Shown here: positions 23,148 through 32,859 of the stretch, in pieces
Numbering within the stretch: position 1 is the stretch's first letter
How the letters are laid out: each line of letters starts with the position of its first letter
Source: Alisma plantago-aquatica
Taxonomy: Eukaryota; Streptophyta; Magnoliopsida; Alismatales; Alismataceae
Reading direction: 5' to 3'
Assembly: GCA_963693085.1 (NCBI GenBank)
Contig: OY856410.1
Location: forward strand, 563,307,906-563,371,905
Length of the DNA: 64,000 nucleotides
Made by a program: the position numbers and the translations under genes
Notes under the pieces: generated by a model
What the model saw: only the letters and a program-made list of their open reading frames with translations
What the model was told of the DNA's origin: nothing
Databases searched by the model: none

Positions 23148-23283
23148 GTTAATACAAATGCTAAATGTTTGCCTTTTTCTAGTTAATACAAATGCTAAAT
23201 GTTTGCCTTTTTCTAGTTAATACAAATGCTAAATGTTTGCCTTTTTCTAGTTAATACAAATGCTAAATGTTTGCCTTTTTCTA
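23148..23283. repeat. Four 34-bp tandem repeats between the two CACTA genes
   Basis: Four identical or nearly identical units start GTTAATACAAATGCTAAATG and end TTTTTCTA, followed by a partial unit. They begin just after the transposase stop, in what is probably a 3' UTR or intron. A further pair of ATTATTATTTGCAATTCTAT repeats follows (23326-23390). Confidence 0.95.
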
Positions 23284-23418
23284 GTTAATACAAAAAGACT
23301 TGATATGGAAGGATTTATGCGTGCGTTATTATTATTTGCAATTCTATTTTGTAGATTAAAAATATTATTATTTGCAATTCTATTTTGGATACTAGTTAAT
23401 AACATTTCTATTTTACAG

Positions 23419-26280
23419 AATCTGTTTGCATTGGATGAGAAGTTGCATCGTAAAAATGTGATGCAACGCGCTGGAAAGATGCTTAGGAATTATAGGACAA
23501 ATCTGAACAGAGAATACATAAAAGAGGGTGATAAGAAGAAGAAGTCAACCCTTGAACAATGGAACTTCTTGGACAAAGAAGATTGGGACAATTTTGTTGC
23601 TTCAAGAAAATATGAAGAATTCAAGGTATTAGGCGTCACTCCCAATTTAATTAATATACATTGTATTCACCTATTCAAGATTAACATTTAGTGCTACTAA
23701 CCAAATCTTTAATGTGCATACTAACTAGGCCCTCAGTGACGCACAAAAAGCAAGGCGTGCACTGAATGTGCATGACCACACTATGGGTCCAAAAGGCTAT
23801 GCAAGCGTTCGCCAAAGACTACAGGCGGAGTCTGCGGCTACTCAGGAGTCTGCTCCTACTCAGGAGTCTGCCACACCCATGCCTCGCCATGATATCTGGA
23901 TAGCTGGCAGGCAAAACAAGAAGGGTGAAATAAAGAAGCCTGTAACTGCTGAGGCGGCTGCAAAAATGGTAAAATACAACTCTTAGAGAAATCGTTTGAA
24001 TATTGATTATTTGTGGTGTTAACTTACCAATTTCTGTTTATGGTGATTAGCGGGAGCTGCACGAGCAGAGGAAACAAGGCACGTTCATCCCTCAGGGCAC
24101 AAGGGATGAATTGACAGTTGCTCTGGGTAACCCAGAGCATCCTGGACGTGTTAGAGGTGCCGGCGCTGGTGTTGGCATCAAAGCATTCTTTGGGCCATCC
24201 CAGCGCAAACCCAGAGCGGGACTTTCTCAAGAAGAGGTAACCTATTCTTTTTTTAGAATGTTACTGCAAAAGGAAATTCATTAATAAGAAGCTAATGTTT
24301 CTTTTATCCATGTATAGGAGAATAAGAGAGTTGAGGATTTAGTTGCTAAGAAGGTCAACGATGTAGTTGCTGAGAAGGTCAAGGAAGAATTGCTACGGTG
24401 GCAGGCATCTCAGGCTTCCAATACGCCTATGGCGACCCACTCTTCTCCTGATGCACAGACTTCGAGTAATCCTGGAGACCCATCGCCTAGCACGTCTGCT
24501 GTAAGTATTGTTTATGACATTGTAGCTAGTCTTTTCAAGATGATATGTTTTCAAGATTATATGTATATATGTATAACATTCTTTACATAAATTTGTAGGC
24601 ATTGAAGCCTTGCCGCTTAAGAATAGAAGACTATGTTGTTGCAGAGGCGCAAGCTTACCCGTCCCTTCCTGGGGAAAGGTTTCACGGGACTCCAATGCCA
24701 CATGGCTATGTTCGTGTGGGCCCATTACGTGTGTTACCCGATTGGAGGGAAGTTGCGTTGCCATATGCCCACCCAGATATTGATACAATTAATGAGGCAG
24801 AAGGCGGGGTCATATTGTGGCCCAAAGCAGATGTCGTCTACACGACTGAAATTGTAAGATAAATTTACATTGATTTAGACTATTAATGTGTATATATTAT
24901 GTCAACTGATCTGAAATTATATATACAGGTTAAAAAGAAGACACCAGGAGCACCTAGGCCTCCACCTCCACTTCCCGCATTACCAACTTGGGTTCCAACT
25001 GACCTAACATACCCGTTAGGTCCTGCTTGTAGGGGAATGGCATGTTGGCTACGTGCACATAATATACATTGCCCTATAATAGTTTCTTTAGATGCAGATT
25101 ATGCAGGTCGATCATACGATAGCTCTTTATTTATACAAGATATTATTGAGATGTTTATGTATGATTGGCTGAATACATCAATGATAGAGACATGGATAAG
25201 GTGAGATCTTGTTTATACATCCATATACCTTGTGTAAGATCCGGTGATCTGGTTTCTTATATATTAATGCATACGTAATACATGTTTTGCAGCTACTTAG
25301 TCGAAGATCATTGCAAACAATTTGCATTTGATCATGTGGGATTTTTGATTCCATCATTGATTAGTATGGTAGCTAAAGACCCTGATAATGTTCAACAATA
25401 CTGTATAGATGCTTTTACAATTTTTGGTCAGCAAAAGAAGACGATAATAATAGCTCCATTCAATGTCAAGTAAGTTTACTTTATTTATAATTTGGACTTA
25501 AGAAAATTCCATTTTTATTGTGCATTTTGAGTTATTAATTGTTAACTTTTTACCTCTAGCGGTAAACATTGGGAGTTACTAGTTATTGTCCCCGGGACGT
25601 TCACTGTTTATTATCTAGATCCCGCGGGAAGTACATTAAACACTAAAATTGGACACGTAATGAGAATGCCATTATTCTGGTGAGAAATATTTCATTTTTG
25701 TATCTGTTAACATATGTTATTACATTACTATTTACTTATGTAATTTACTGTGTTATATTAACATGTAGGGGTTTAGATGCATTCAAAAAGGCTGGAGGAA
25801 CGGTCCCAAGGAAAAAGAACCAGCCAATAAATTGGGAGAACGTACAAGTAAGTTCCCGACTCCAATGTATATATTATTGATGTGAATTGTGCTTAGTTGT
25901 ATTATTTTGTATGTTTCAATTTATAGTGCGCTACACAAGACAATGGATGGGCATGCGCATACTATGTGATGCGATTTATGCAGATGATTATCAAATATGC
26001 CGCATTGGACATCAATACCATACATGAGGTATTATATATAGTCTCATTAGTTAGTATGAAATATATCAATCTTATCTTATTTTTATATTATTACTTATAT
26101 ATATACATCATTCTCTTTGCAGGTGTTTAAAACTGACAACACTACAGGTAAACGCTTAAAAATATACATGCTCCATATACGATGGAAGCATTAAATGAAG
26201 TAAAAGAAGAATGGGCAAAAGCCATACAAGCAGTGGCAACTGTAAGATATAATTGGGATGTTGATAGCGATAATGAATGA
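23419..26280 (+). CDS. Second CACTA gene: plant transposase (Ptta/En/Spm) domain with C-terminal Ulp1-like protease, multi-exon
   Basis: Predicted exons are 23419-23625, 23729-23968, 24051-24236, 24318-24500, 24599-24853, 24929-25200, 25293-25469, 25560-25679, 25769-25847, 25927-26028 and 26123 onward. All use GT-AG borders and the phases agree. Early exons carry the plant En/Spm transposase domain (MLRNYRTNLNREY, WDNFVASRKY, MGPKGYASVRQR, GTFIPQGTRDELT). A coiled-coil-prone stretch (VAKKVNDVVAEKVKEELL) follows. Late exons hold a C48 cysteine protease core: GKHWELLVIV (His), VYYLDPAG (Asp) and QDNGWACAYYVMRF (Gln, Cys). The first exon is unresolved; it may be spliced from the upstream transposase transcript. 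In the last exon the frame meets a stop; a one-base change in an A-run at 26158-26162 would explain it, with the family-like tail ending at 26280. Confidence 0.8.
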
Positions 26281-26542
26281 TACTTTGTAAATGAATATTT
26301 CTGAATGTTAATACATGTATTTGAATGTTTCTATATGTGTGAATGTGAGAATTGAATTGATGTCTGAATGTATGTACTTGTGTGAAATTTTCTTTGTGAC
26401 TTTTGCAGGTTTGCGGCCTTTTTGTAGGCTGATATCAATGGATGTCGTAAACCTGCAGTTCAGAAAACTGAACTGCAGGTTCTCATCCTACTGACCAGCC
26501 ACAGCAGGCCTGCAAACTGATATGAAAAAAAAATATATAAAT

Positions 26543-27033
26543 AGGCGTCGGTTATTTATAGAAAATCGTCAGCAAAGACATACATCGTCGGTTAGTTATA
26601 GATAACCGACGCCTGATGTGGCCAAAGCAGTCCTGGAAATGGCGTCGGATATTCGTATCGAACCGACGCCTATTTAAACAACCAGGCGTCGGTCGTTTGG
26701 TATATAACCGACGCTAAAAGGGTTCGCGCCACAGAAAACGGCGTCATCTAGGACACTTTATGCGTCGGTTATCAACTAAAAGACCGACGCTACATGGAAT
26801 ATAGGCGTCGGTCTTTTAGTAAATCACTGACGCAGAAAGTGCCCTAGATGACGCCGTTTTCTGTGGCGCGAACCATTTTGGCGTCGGTTGTCTACTAAAA
26901 GACCGACGCCTATAGGTTAAATAGGCGTCGGTTAAAAAACCGACGCCGAAATGTTCGACCTTTAGCGGCGCCCACATAGGCGTCGGTCGTAAACCGACGC
27001 CAAATGGGGTTAAAAGACCGACGCCAAATGGGG
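26543..27033. repeat. Right subterminal repeat region of the CACTA element
   Basis: Numerous GCGTCGGTT/AACCGACGC hairpin pairs mirror those at 16951-17370. They reach to within about 10 bp of the terminal inverted repeat. A larger palindrome at 26720-26875 is embedded. Confidence 0.85.
26720..26875. repeat. Large palindrome in the right subterminal region
   Basis: The left arm GGTTCGCGCCACAGAAAACG pairs with CGTTTTCTGTGGCGCGAACC at the right; the pairing extends inwards through CGTCATCTAGG/CCCTAGATGACG and the GCGTCGGT units. It is imperfect near the centre. Confidence 0.9.
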
Positions 27034-27047
27034 TTTCTGTAGTAGTG
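27034..27047. repeat. Right terminal inverted repeat of the CACTA element
   Basis: TTTCTGTAGTAGTG, perfect complement of the left end, followed by the TTA duplication at 27048-27050. Confidence 0.97.
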
Positions 27048-27050
27048 TTA

Positions 27051-27689
27051 AACTCATCACAACCTTTTCCAAGAGTTGAAAAAATGATATGGGACCTCCT
27101 CTATGGCTTATTGGCTGATAGGCACTCCCATATAAGCTCTACAACTCAATACAACTCATTTTAGGGTTTCAACTATACAACTCTTCTTGGTCTTTTCATC
27201 ACCAAGAATACCATCACTCAAATATGATTAAAATATGGTGCCTATTTTTTTTCTATATCCTCTAGACGATGCTAGGAGAGAGTAGGGACATTCTAGAGGT
27301 TGTAATTTGCATATCAACCCTACATTTTGGGTAAATTGCAATTTGCACCAAAATTGGTACACCAGGCACATGCATTATTCAAACAAGCTCCAACTTGGAA
27401 TTTAGGCTTTCCACAAGACACCCCTTAGAATAATTCTCTATATTATGATGCTAAATCACTTGATGCACATTTAACATGTGACATATTTCAATATAACCCC
27501 TCATCTTGGGTAAATTGCAATTTACACCCAAACTATCATATAATGCACAAACAGTTTGCAAATAAACTCAAACTTGAAAATTAAACTCTCCTTGAATCTT
27601 AATTACTTTTAAAAAGATTAAAATACGTTTATAAATAACTTAAGAAAAAATTCTAGGGTTATGGCATAACCCAGGTCAGGGATGTTACA
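27051..27689 (-). repeat. E2 5' LTR (right copy), distal part beyond the CACTA element
   Basis: It continues the LTR alignment with about 7984-8594. It ends in CAGGGATGTTACA, giving the proper minus-strand LTR start TGTAACATCCCTG. Confidence 0.9.
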
Positions 27690-28625
27690 CTTAGTATCTA
27701 GGAGGTGCCCATTGTTATAGAGTTCAAGGATGTGTTTCTAGAGGAGTTTCTAGGTGTTCCCTCACCCCGAGAGATTGATTTTGAGATCAATATAGTTCCA
27801 AGCATGCAACTGATAGCTCAAGCACCATACTGGATGGCTCCAACTGAGATGGCAGAGTTGAAGAGATAGTTGTAAGAGTTTCTTGACAAAGGTTTTATCA
27901 GACCGAGTATGTCTCCATGGGGTGATCCAATGCTACTTGCAAAGAAGAAAGATGGGTCCATGAGGCTATGTATATACTATAGAAAGCAAATAAGGTGATG
28001 ATAAAGAACAAGTATCCCTTACCAAGGATATATGATCTGTTTGATCAGTTTCATGGTGTGACAATGTTCTCAAATATCGACATGAAGTCAAGGTATCACT
28101 AGCTAAGGATCAAGGAGGATGACATATGTAAGTAAACTTTTAGGATGAGGTATGGTCATTATGAGTTCGTGGTTATGCTGTTTAAGCTAACCAATGCACC
28201 GATAACATTATTGGACTTGATGAACATAGTGTTTCAAACGTTTCTCAATCAATTTGTGGTGGTCTTCATAGATGACATCCTGATATACAGTCATGACAAC
28301 CATAATAATGAACAAAACCTCTGTCAGGCATTGACCTTGTTGAGGCAATATCAGCTTTATGCCAAGTTTAGCAAGTGTGAGTTTTGACTGAATGAGGTGG
28401 CTTTTCTGGGGCATATTATCTCTACTGAGGGTGTTTGTGTGGACCCTAAGAAGGTTGAGTCCATGACAAAGTGGGAGCAGCCAAAGACACTATTAGAAGT
28501 GCACATCTTTTTAGGTTTAGCATGCTATTACATTAGGTTCATCAAGAACTTCAACGCTATAGCTCTACCCCTGACTAAGTTGATGAGGAAGGATGTGATG
28601 TTTTTCTAGGATGACCAATGGTAGT
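27690..28625 (+). pseudogene. E1 reverse transcriptase pseudogene (resumes after E2)
   Basis: The linker block VIEFKDVFLEEFLGVP and MAPTEMAELKR, both matching E2's 11595-11383 frame, begin within 40 bp of the E2 junction. RT motifs follow: [22 protein letters not shown], the FGLTNAP equivalent [15 protein letters not shown] and the catalytic FIDDILIYS (about 28270). Then come VAFLGHIISTEGVCVD and the CYYIRFIKNF connection. Several stops and at least one deletion (near 27985) break the frame. Confidence 0.85.
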
Positions 28626-29060
28626 GTGCCTTTTAGACGTTGAAGGAGAAGTTGACTAGTGCATCAGTTGTGGTCTTACCTGAGTAAGGGAAAGGATACA
28701 TTGTCTTTTGTGACACATCTAGGAATGGTTTGGGTTGTGCTACTGATGCAGGACAAGAATGTAATTTCTTTTGCTTCTCGACAACTTAAGAAACACTAGT
28801 AGAACTACCCAACCCATGACTTTGAGTTAGATGTTGTGGTTCATGCCTTGAAGACCCAGAGCCACTACCTTTATGGATAGAAGTGTCAAATCTTCATGGA
28901 TCACAAGAACATGAAGTATATCTTTTCATAGCAGGAGTTGAACATGAGGCAACAACACTGGATGGAGCAAATCAAGGATTATGAATGCACGATTGATTAT
29001 TGTCTAGGAAAAGTGAATGTCATTGCAGATGCATTGAGCAGGAAGTCTTCATCCTCCTCC
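28626..29060 (+). pseudogene. E1 RNase H pseudogene
   Basis: FCDTSRNGLG (about 28708), a FASRQLKKH-like block, MDHKNMKYIF (about 28895) and the terminal LGKVNVIADALSRKS (about 29008-29050) match the Ty3/gypsy RNase H. Multiple stops are present, for example near 28611, 28684, 28797 and 28930. Confidence 0.8.
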
Positions 29061-29299
29061 ATGGACAAGGTAAAATAGTGTTCTTTGGCATGCCACAAAT
29101 GAGACATGTTGGTCTCTTTGCATTAGATGAACGTAAGGTTGGAAGTGTCCTTGCTAGACGAGTTGTTGGAACAACTGCAGGTGAAGCCCACCTTGAGATA
29201 ATAGATTAGAGAGGCACAATAGGTTGATACCATGGTACAAAAAATTAGATTAAATTTTGGTAGTGAGAAGCGTGATGGCTTCCACAAATCAGATGATGG

Positions 29300-30125
29300 G
29301 GCAGTTTGTTAGCATGGCAGAGTCGTGGTTCTTCATGTTGATGATCTAATGAAGATGGTTCTAGAGGAGGCTCACTAGTTTATGTATGCTATGCATCCAA
29401 GTAGCACCAAGATGTATCACAATCTCAAAGACATGTATTGGTGGTCTGGATTGAAGTGAGATGTAGCTGAGTTCATTGCGAGATGCACTATGTGTCAGCA
29501 TGTTAAGGTCGAGCACCAGAAGCCTATAGGGATGTTGAAATCATTGCCTATACCACAATGGAAATGGGATCACGTGACTATGGAATTTATGGTTGGTCTG
29601 CCTAGGACAACCAAAGGTCATGATTCCATTTTGGTGATCATTGACAGGTTGAGCATTGTCAGCACATTTCCTTCCTATAAAGACAACATTTATAGCTGAG
29701 AAGCTTGCCCAGATCTATGTTGATGAGATAGTGCATTTACATGGTGTTATAGCTACCATCATATCTAAAAGAGGTCCCTAGTTCATGAGCCACTTTTGGG
29801 AGTGACTGCATGCAGCTTTGGGTACACAGTTGAGGTTTAACACTGCTTTCCACCCACAGATAGATGGTCAATCTGAAAGGACCATTCAGACCCTGGAGGA
29901 TCTATCGAGAGCTTGTGTTCTTCAATTTTTGGGTAGTTGGGATGTGCACCTCAGCTTGATAGAGTTTGCCTACAATAATAGTTATCAGTGGAACATCAAC
30001 ATGGCACCATATGAGGCATTTTATGGGAAGCATTGTAGGTCTCCATTGTGTTGGTGTGTGACAAGTGAGTATCAGCTTCTTGGTCCTAAGCTTGTACAAC
30101 AGATGACAAAAAAGATTAGTATTGG
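29300..30125 (+). pseudogene. E1 integrase pseudogene, truncated at 30125
   Basis: The HHCC-type zinc finger (FIARCTMCQHVK, about 29470-29510) is followed by WKWDHVTMEFMVGLPRTTKG with an altered first catalytic position (MEF in place of MDF). The second Asp region reads SKRGP rather than SDRGP, while the third keeps the Glu (DGQSERTIQ, about 29865). YNNSYQ and GPKLVQQMTKK follow, after which similarity ends abruptly near 30125, before the C-terminal domain and chromodomain. Confidence 0.85.
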
Positions 30126-32859
30126 GTTAGGGTTTGTAAACATGGGAGGTTAGAGAAGCTATGGACTGAGATTGGGCATTTGTGAAACATGATGATTTGG
30201 TGAAATTAGGGATTCATTGGTGTGAAACTATATTTTTAATGCAATGGAAAAGGAACTTCGGACGGAGGTGGATCAGAGAGCGAGAAATTCCAATCGGAAA
30301 ATCATGTGTGAATTGCTCCTGTTTCCTATCTAGTTGCAAGCTAGATGATGATGGAGGGCCCTTGGATCGCAGATCCAACGATCCAGGTCATATATGTGTA
30401 TAATAATTAAAATAAAAATTGCGTGATAGATTAAATGAATTCCTAAACTGATTTGGACTATAGTGTGGATGCAATAATTTCTCTTTTTCTCTCTCTTCAT
30501 TTGAGAGTGCAAACAAATCCCAAATTAATTGAAATTTGACATGTAAGCTAATTTGAGTATGTAGAATTCAAATACAAAATTATATTTCCCTTTTAAAGAC
30601 TTTGGATTCATTAAATTTGCAAATCTTTTTTCTCTTTCCTCATGCATTAATGATTCTAAGATTCTCCAAATTTGATGAAACTTCACCCACAAGTCAAATT
30701 AAATATGTTGGATATGAATTTGCCATTAATTTCACATGTTGAAGTTGTTTATACATTTATTTAATATTTTGAAGGTTCTGCACACTTTCTCTCTCCTAAC
30801 TTCACCTTTTCGTCAAAGATTCTCCAAATTAAGTGAAAATTTGCCCAAAGGCATGTTTTAATGTGTAGATCACGAATATGGAATCCATTGTTACTTTTGG
30901 AGTCATTAATTGTTTTATTTTATATTTTTGAGATATTGCCAATTTCTCATTCAATTTATGCAATTATAATGACTAATTTCCCAAAATTGTGAAATTGGTC
31001 TCTTAAGTAAACTTCAACCCCCAAAAAATGAATTTGGACTTAGAATTATCTTTTGAGTTCCTCTTTTATGGATTTTAGGCAATTACTCTCATTTTCGCTT
31101 ATGTGAAAAATTAATCCATTTCATGTCACATTTTCATTGTTTTAGGATGTTCTCTTCTTTATATTATTCAAAAAGGCCAAAGAAACATGTAGTGTGAAAT
31201 TATTTAACGTTATCCCACTTAAGTGGATGTTTTGCATTTTAGATCCCTTATATAAACTTTCATTGAGGTATTTGTGCATAAACACTTTTATTGATAGTAA
31301 TAGGGAACAAATGTTCACCAAACCTTTATGATGTCTACTAATTCATTATTGAGGATAAAAAGGATATAAATGAAAGGAAAGGCTTAGGAAAAAGTGTATT
31401 CATAGATTTCAGTTCGTTACATCCACCATCAACCCTGCATGGTTGTGCTGGCCAGCACAGACATTCTACCCAAACCTCCAACTCCCATTTTCATGATCCC
31501 TTTGATCACCTCACCCGCTCCACCCAAGCTATGGGTGTGTTGGGCAAAAATCCTAATTCCAACCAACTAGGGTTTATACTTCTCAAACCCTAATAATTCA
31601 AAATGAAGGCACACTTAGAGTTCTCATTGGGTTTAAGACATAATGATTGAGCTACAGTCCTTAATTAGGTTTAAAAAATGATCAATCTAATTAAGCATGT
31701 AATCATTTAGGTAAACACAATTTCACTAATTAAGCACATACACAATCATAATACATGATCATACTCATGTTAATCAATATATGATATGGAGCTCATAGAA
31801 TTGCAATACTCTGCTCTGGTTCAAGAAATATGGATTGAATGTTGAGAGGATGACAACTTCATGCCTCAATTTTACTTTGGATATTGGTGAAAAATCGATT
31901 ATACGGTCATGGTAACATGGGTCACTTATAGGCTTAAGATGTTCTCAACACATTTTAAGTACATTAGTAGCAATCACATGTTGTTAGATACCACACTTTT
32001 CTTGTGAGGTATTTTACATCACCACCAACATAATGTGGAACCTACATGGTAACACACATAAGTATGATCAATGAAAAACAAGTTTGTGATCAAACACATA
32101 GTAAGGTTTGTAATGTACATGCTAATTTCTTGCCCAATTTGTCAACTAGTAAGCCATTTAGTAAATTGGATGGTTTATAATAATTGAGTCAATTTATTGT
32201 CAGCAGATCAATTGGTCATCACTTGGGAAATTGACCAATCCGATGATTGGATAAAAAAATCAGTTGATTACATGCAACTCAGGAATCAATAAGGAAATCA
32301 GAAATTTGCTCAATTTGGAATCAAACTCGTTAATAGAATCAAACTTGGATTGTCCAACTAGTATATTGGATGTACCAATTGGTTGCTCAATTGTGCGATT
32401 GAAAAACTAGTGGGCATATTGGGAAGTTTGTCTAAGTTTTCCTAAAAAAATAGTTGAAATAAGTAACATGACTAGATTTTTGGAAATCTAAGCCCATGAC
32501 TATCATATATAATGGGGTGGACGTCTAAAGGGAGACATACACATTATGAGACAAGTTTTCCAAGTTTTTTTCCTCTTGGAGAGAGAAAAACTCATCCTAA
32601 GGATGACGTTCTACAACTGGATGAGAAGATGAGCGGGCGACACTATGATGCAATCCTAATTTAGGGCTTCATCTTATGCTATTTTTCTCTTTAATTATAT
32701 ATAGACATGCTAGAATGAATGCTTATTCCTTGATAAATGTATCATTGTCAAATGTACATATAAATGCTCTTTGCATGTTTTTTAGGTACTTGGACCACTC
32801 TTTGGATGGAAGGGAAAGAGAAGAGGAGGATTCCAAGGTTTCTACATACTCAGATGAGA
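30126..32859. other. AT-rich stretch without a recognisable gene
   Basis: No open frame has a recognisable domain. Around 32150-32420 words such as CCAATTGG and its variants (ATCAATTGGTC, ACCAATTGGTTG, GACCAATCC) recur, suggesting a decayed repeat. A leader-like segment with GAGAGAGAAAAACTC lies near 32580. Origin not determined. Confidence 0.5.

Larger units (their letters stand above)
16927..27047 (+). mobile_element. CACTA (En/Spm-type) DNA transposon, about 10.1 kb, potentially complete
   Basis: Both ends carry CACTACTACAGAAA in inverted orientation (16927-16940 and 27034-27047) and the element is flanked by TTA direct repeats (16924-16926, 27048-27050), the 3-bp duplication typical of the superfamily. 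Inside are subterminal GCGTCGGTT repeats at both ends, a GC-rich leader, tandem palindromic repeats, an open TNPD-type transposase and a second multi-exon gene. It interrupts E2's right LTR. The left LTR has the same site unoccupied (7981-7983), confirming the boundaries. Confidence 0.97.
4481..27689 (-). mobile_element. E2: full-length minus-strand chromovirus (Tekay/Del-like), hosting a CACTA element
   Basis: Two related long repeats, 4481-8594 and 13413-27689 (the second interrupted by the CACTA element), flank a minus-strand gag-protease-RT-RNase H-integrase-chromodomain series. Without the CACTA insert the right LTR is about 4.15 kb, the left 4.11 kb. Flanking 5-mers are CTAAG (4476-4480) and CTTAG (27690-27694), a target duplication with one mismatch. 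The outer E1 sequence continues across the site. PBS and polypurine tract lie where expected. The two LTRs differ at many positions and the coding region has multiple stops, so the insertion is old. Long LTRs, tRNA-iMet priming and a chromodomain are known features of the Del/Tekay lineage. Confidence 0.9.
778..30125 (+). mobile_element. E1: decayed plus-strand Ty3/gypsy chromovirus, split by E2
   Basis: LTR relic, tRNA-iMet primer-binding site, gag, protease, RT, RNase H and integrase occur in the normal order on the plus strand, but the element is cut in two by E2 (4481-27689). Protein similarity ends at 4480 within the protease-RT linker and resumes at 27690 in the corresponding part of the same linker. 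All genes carry in-frame stops. The chromodomain and 3' LTR are not found; similarity to the family ends near 30125. The 1.8 kb LTR relic and the gag-pol are clearly related to E2, so both belong to one Tekay/Del-like family. The left boundary is assumed to be the junction at 777/778. Confidence 0.8.
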
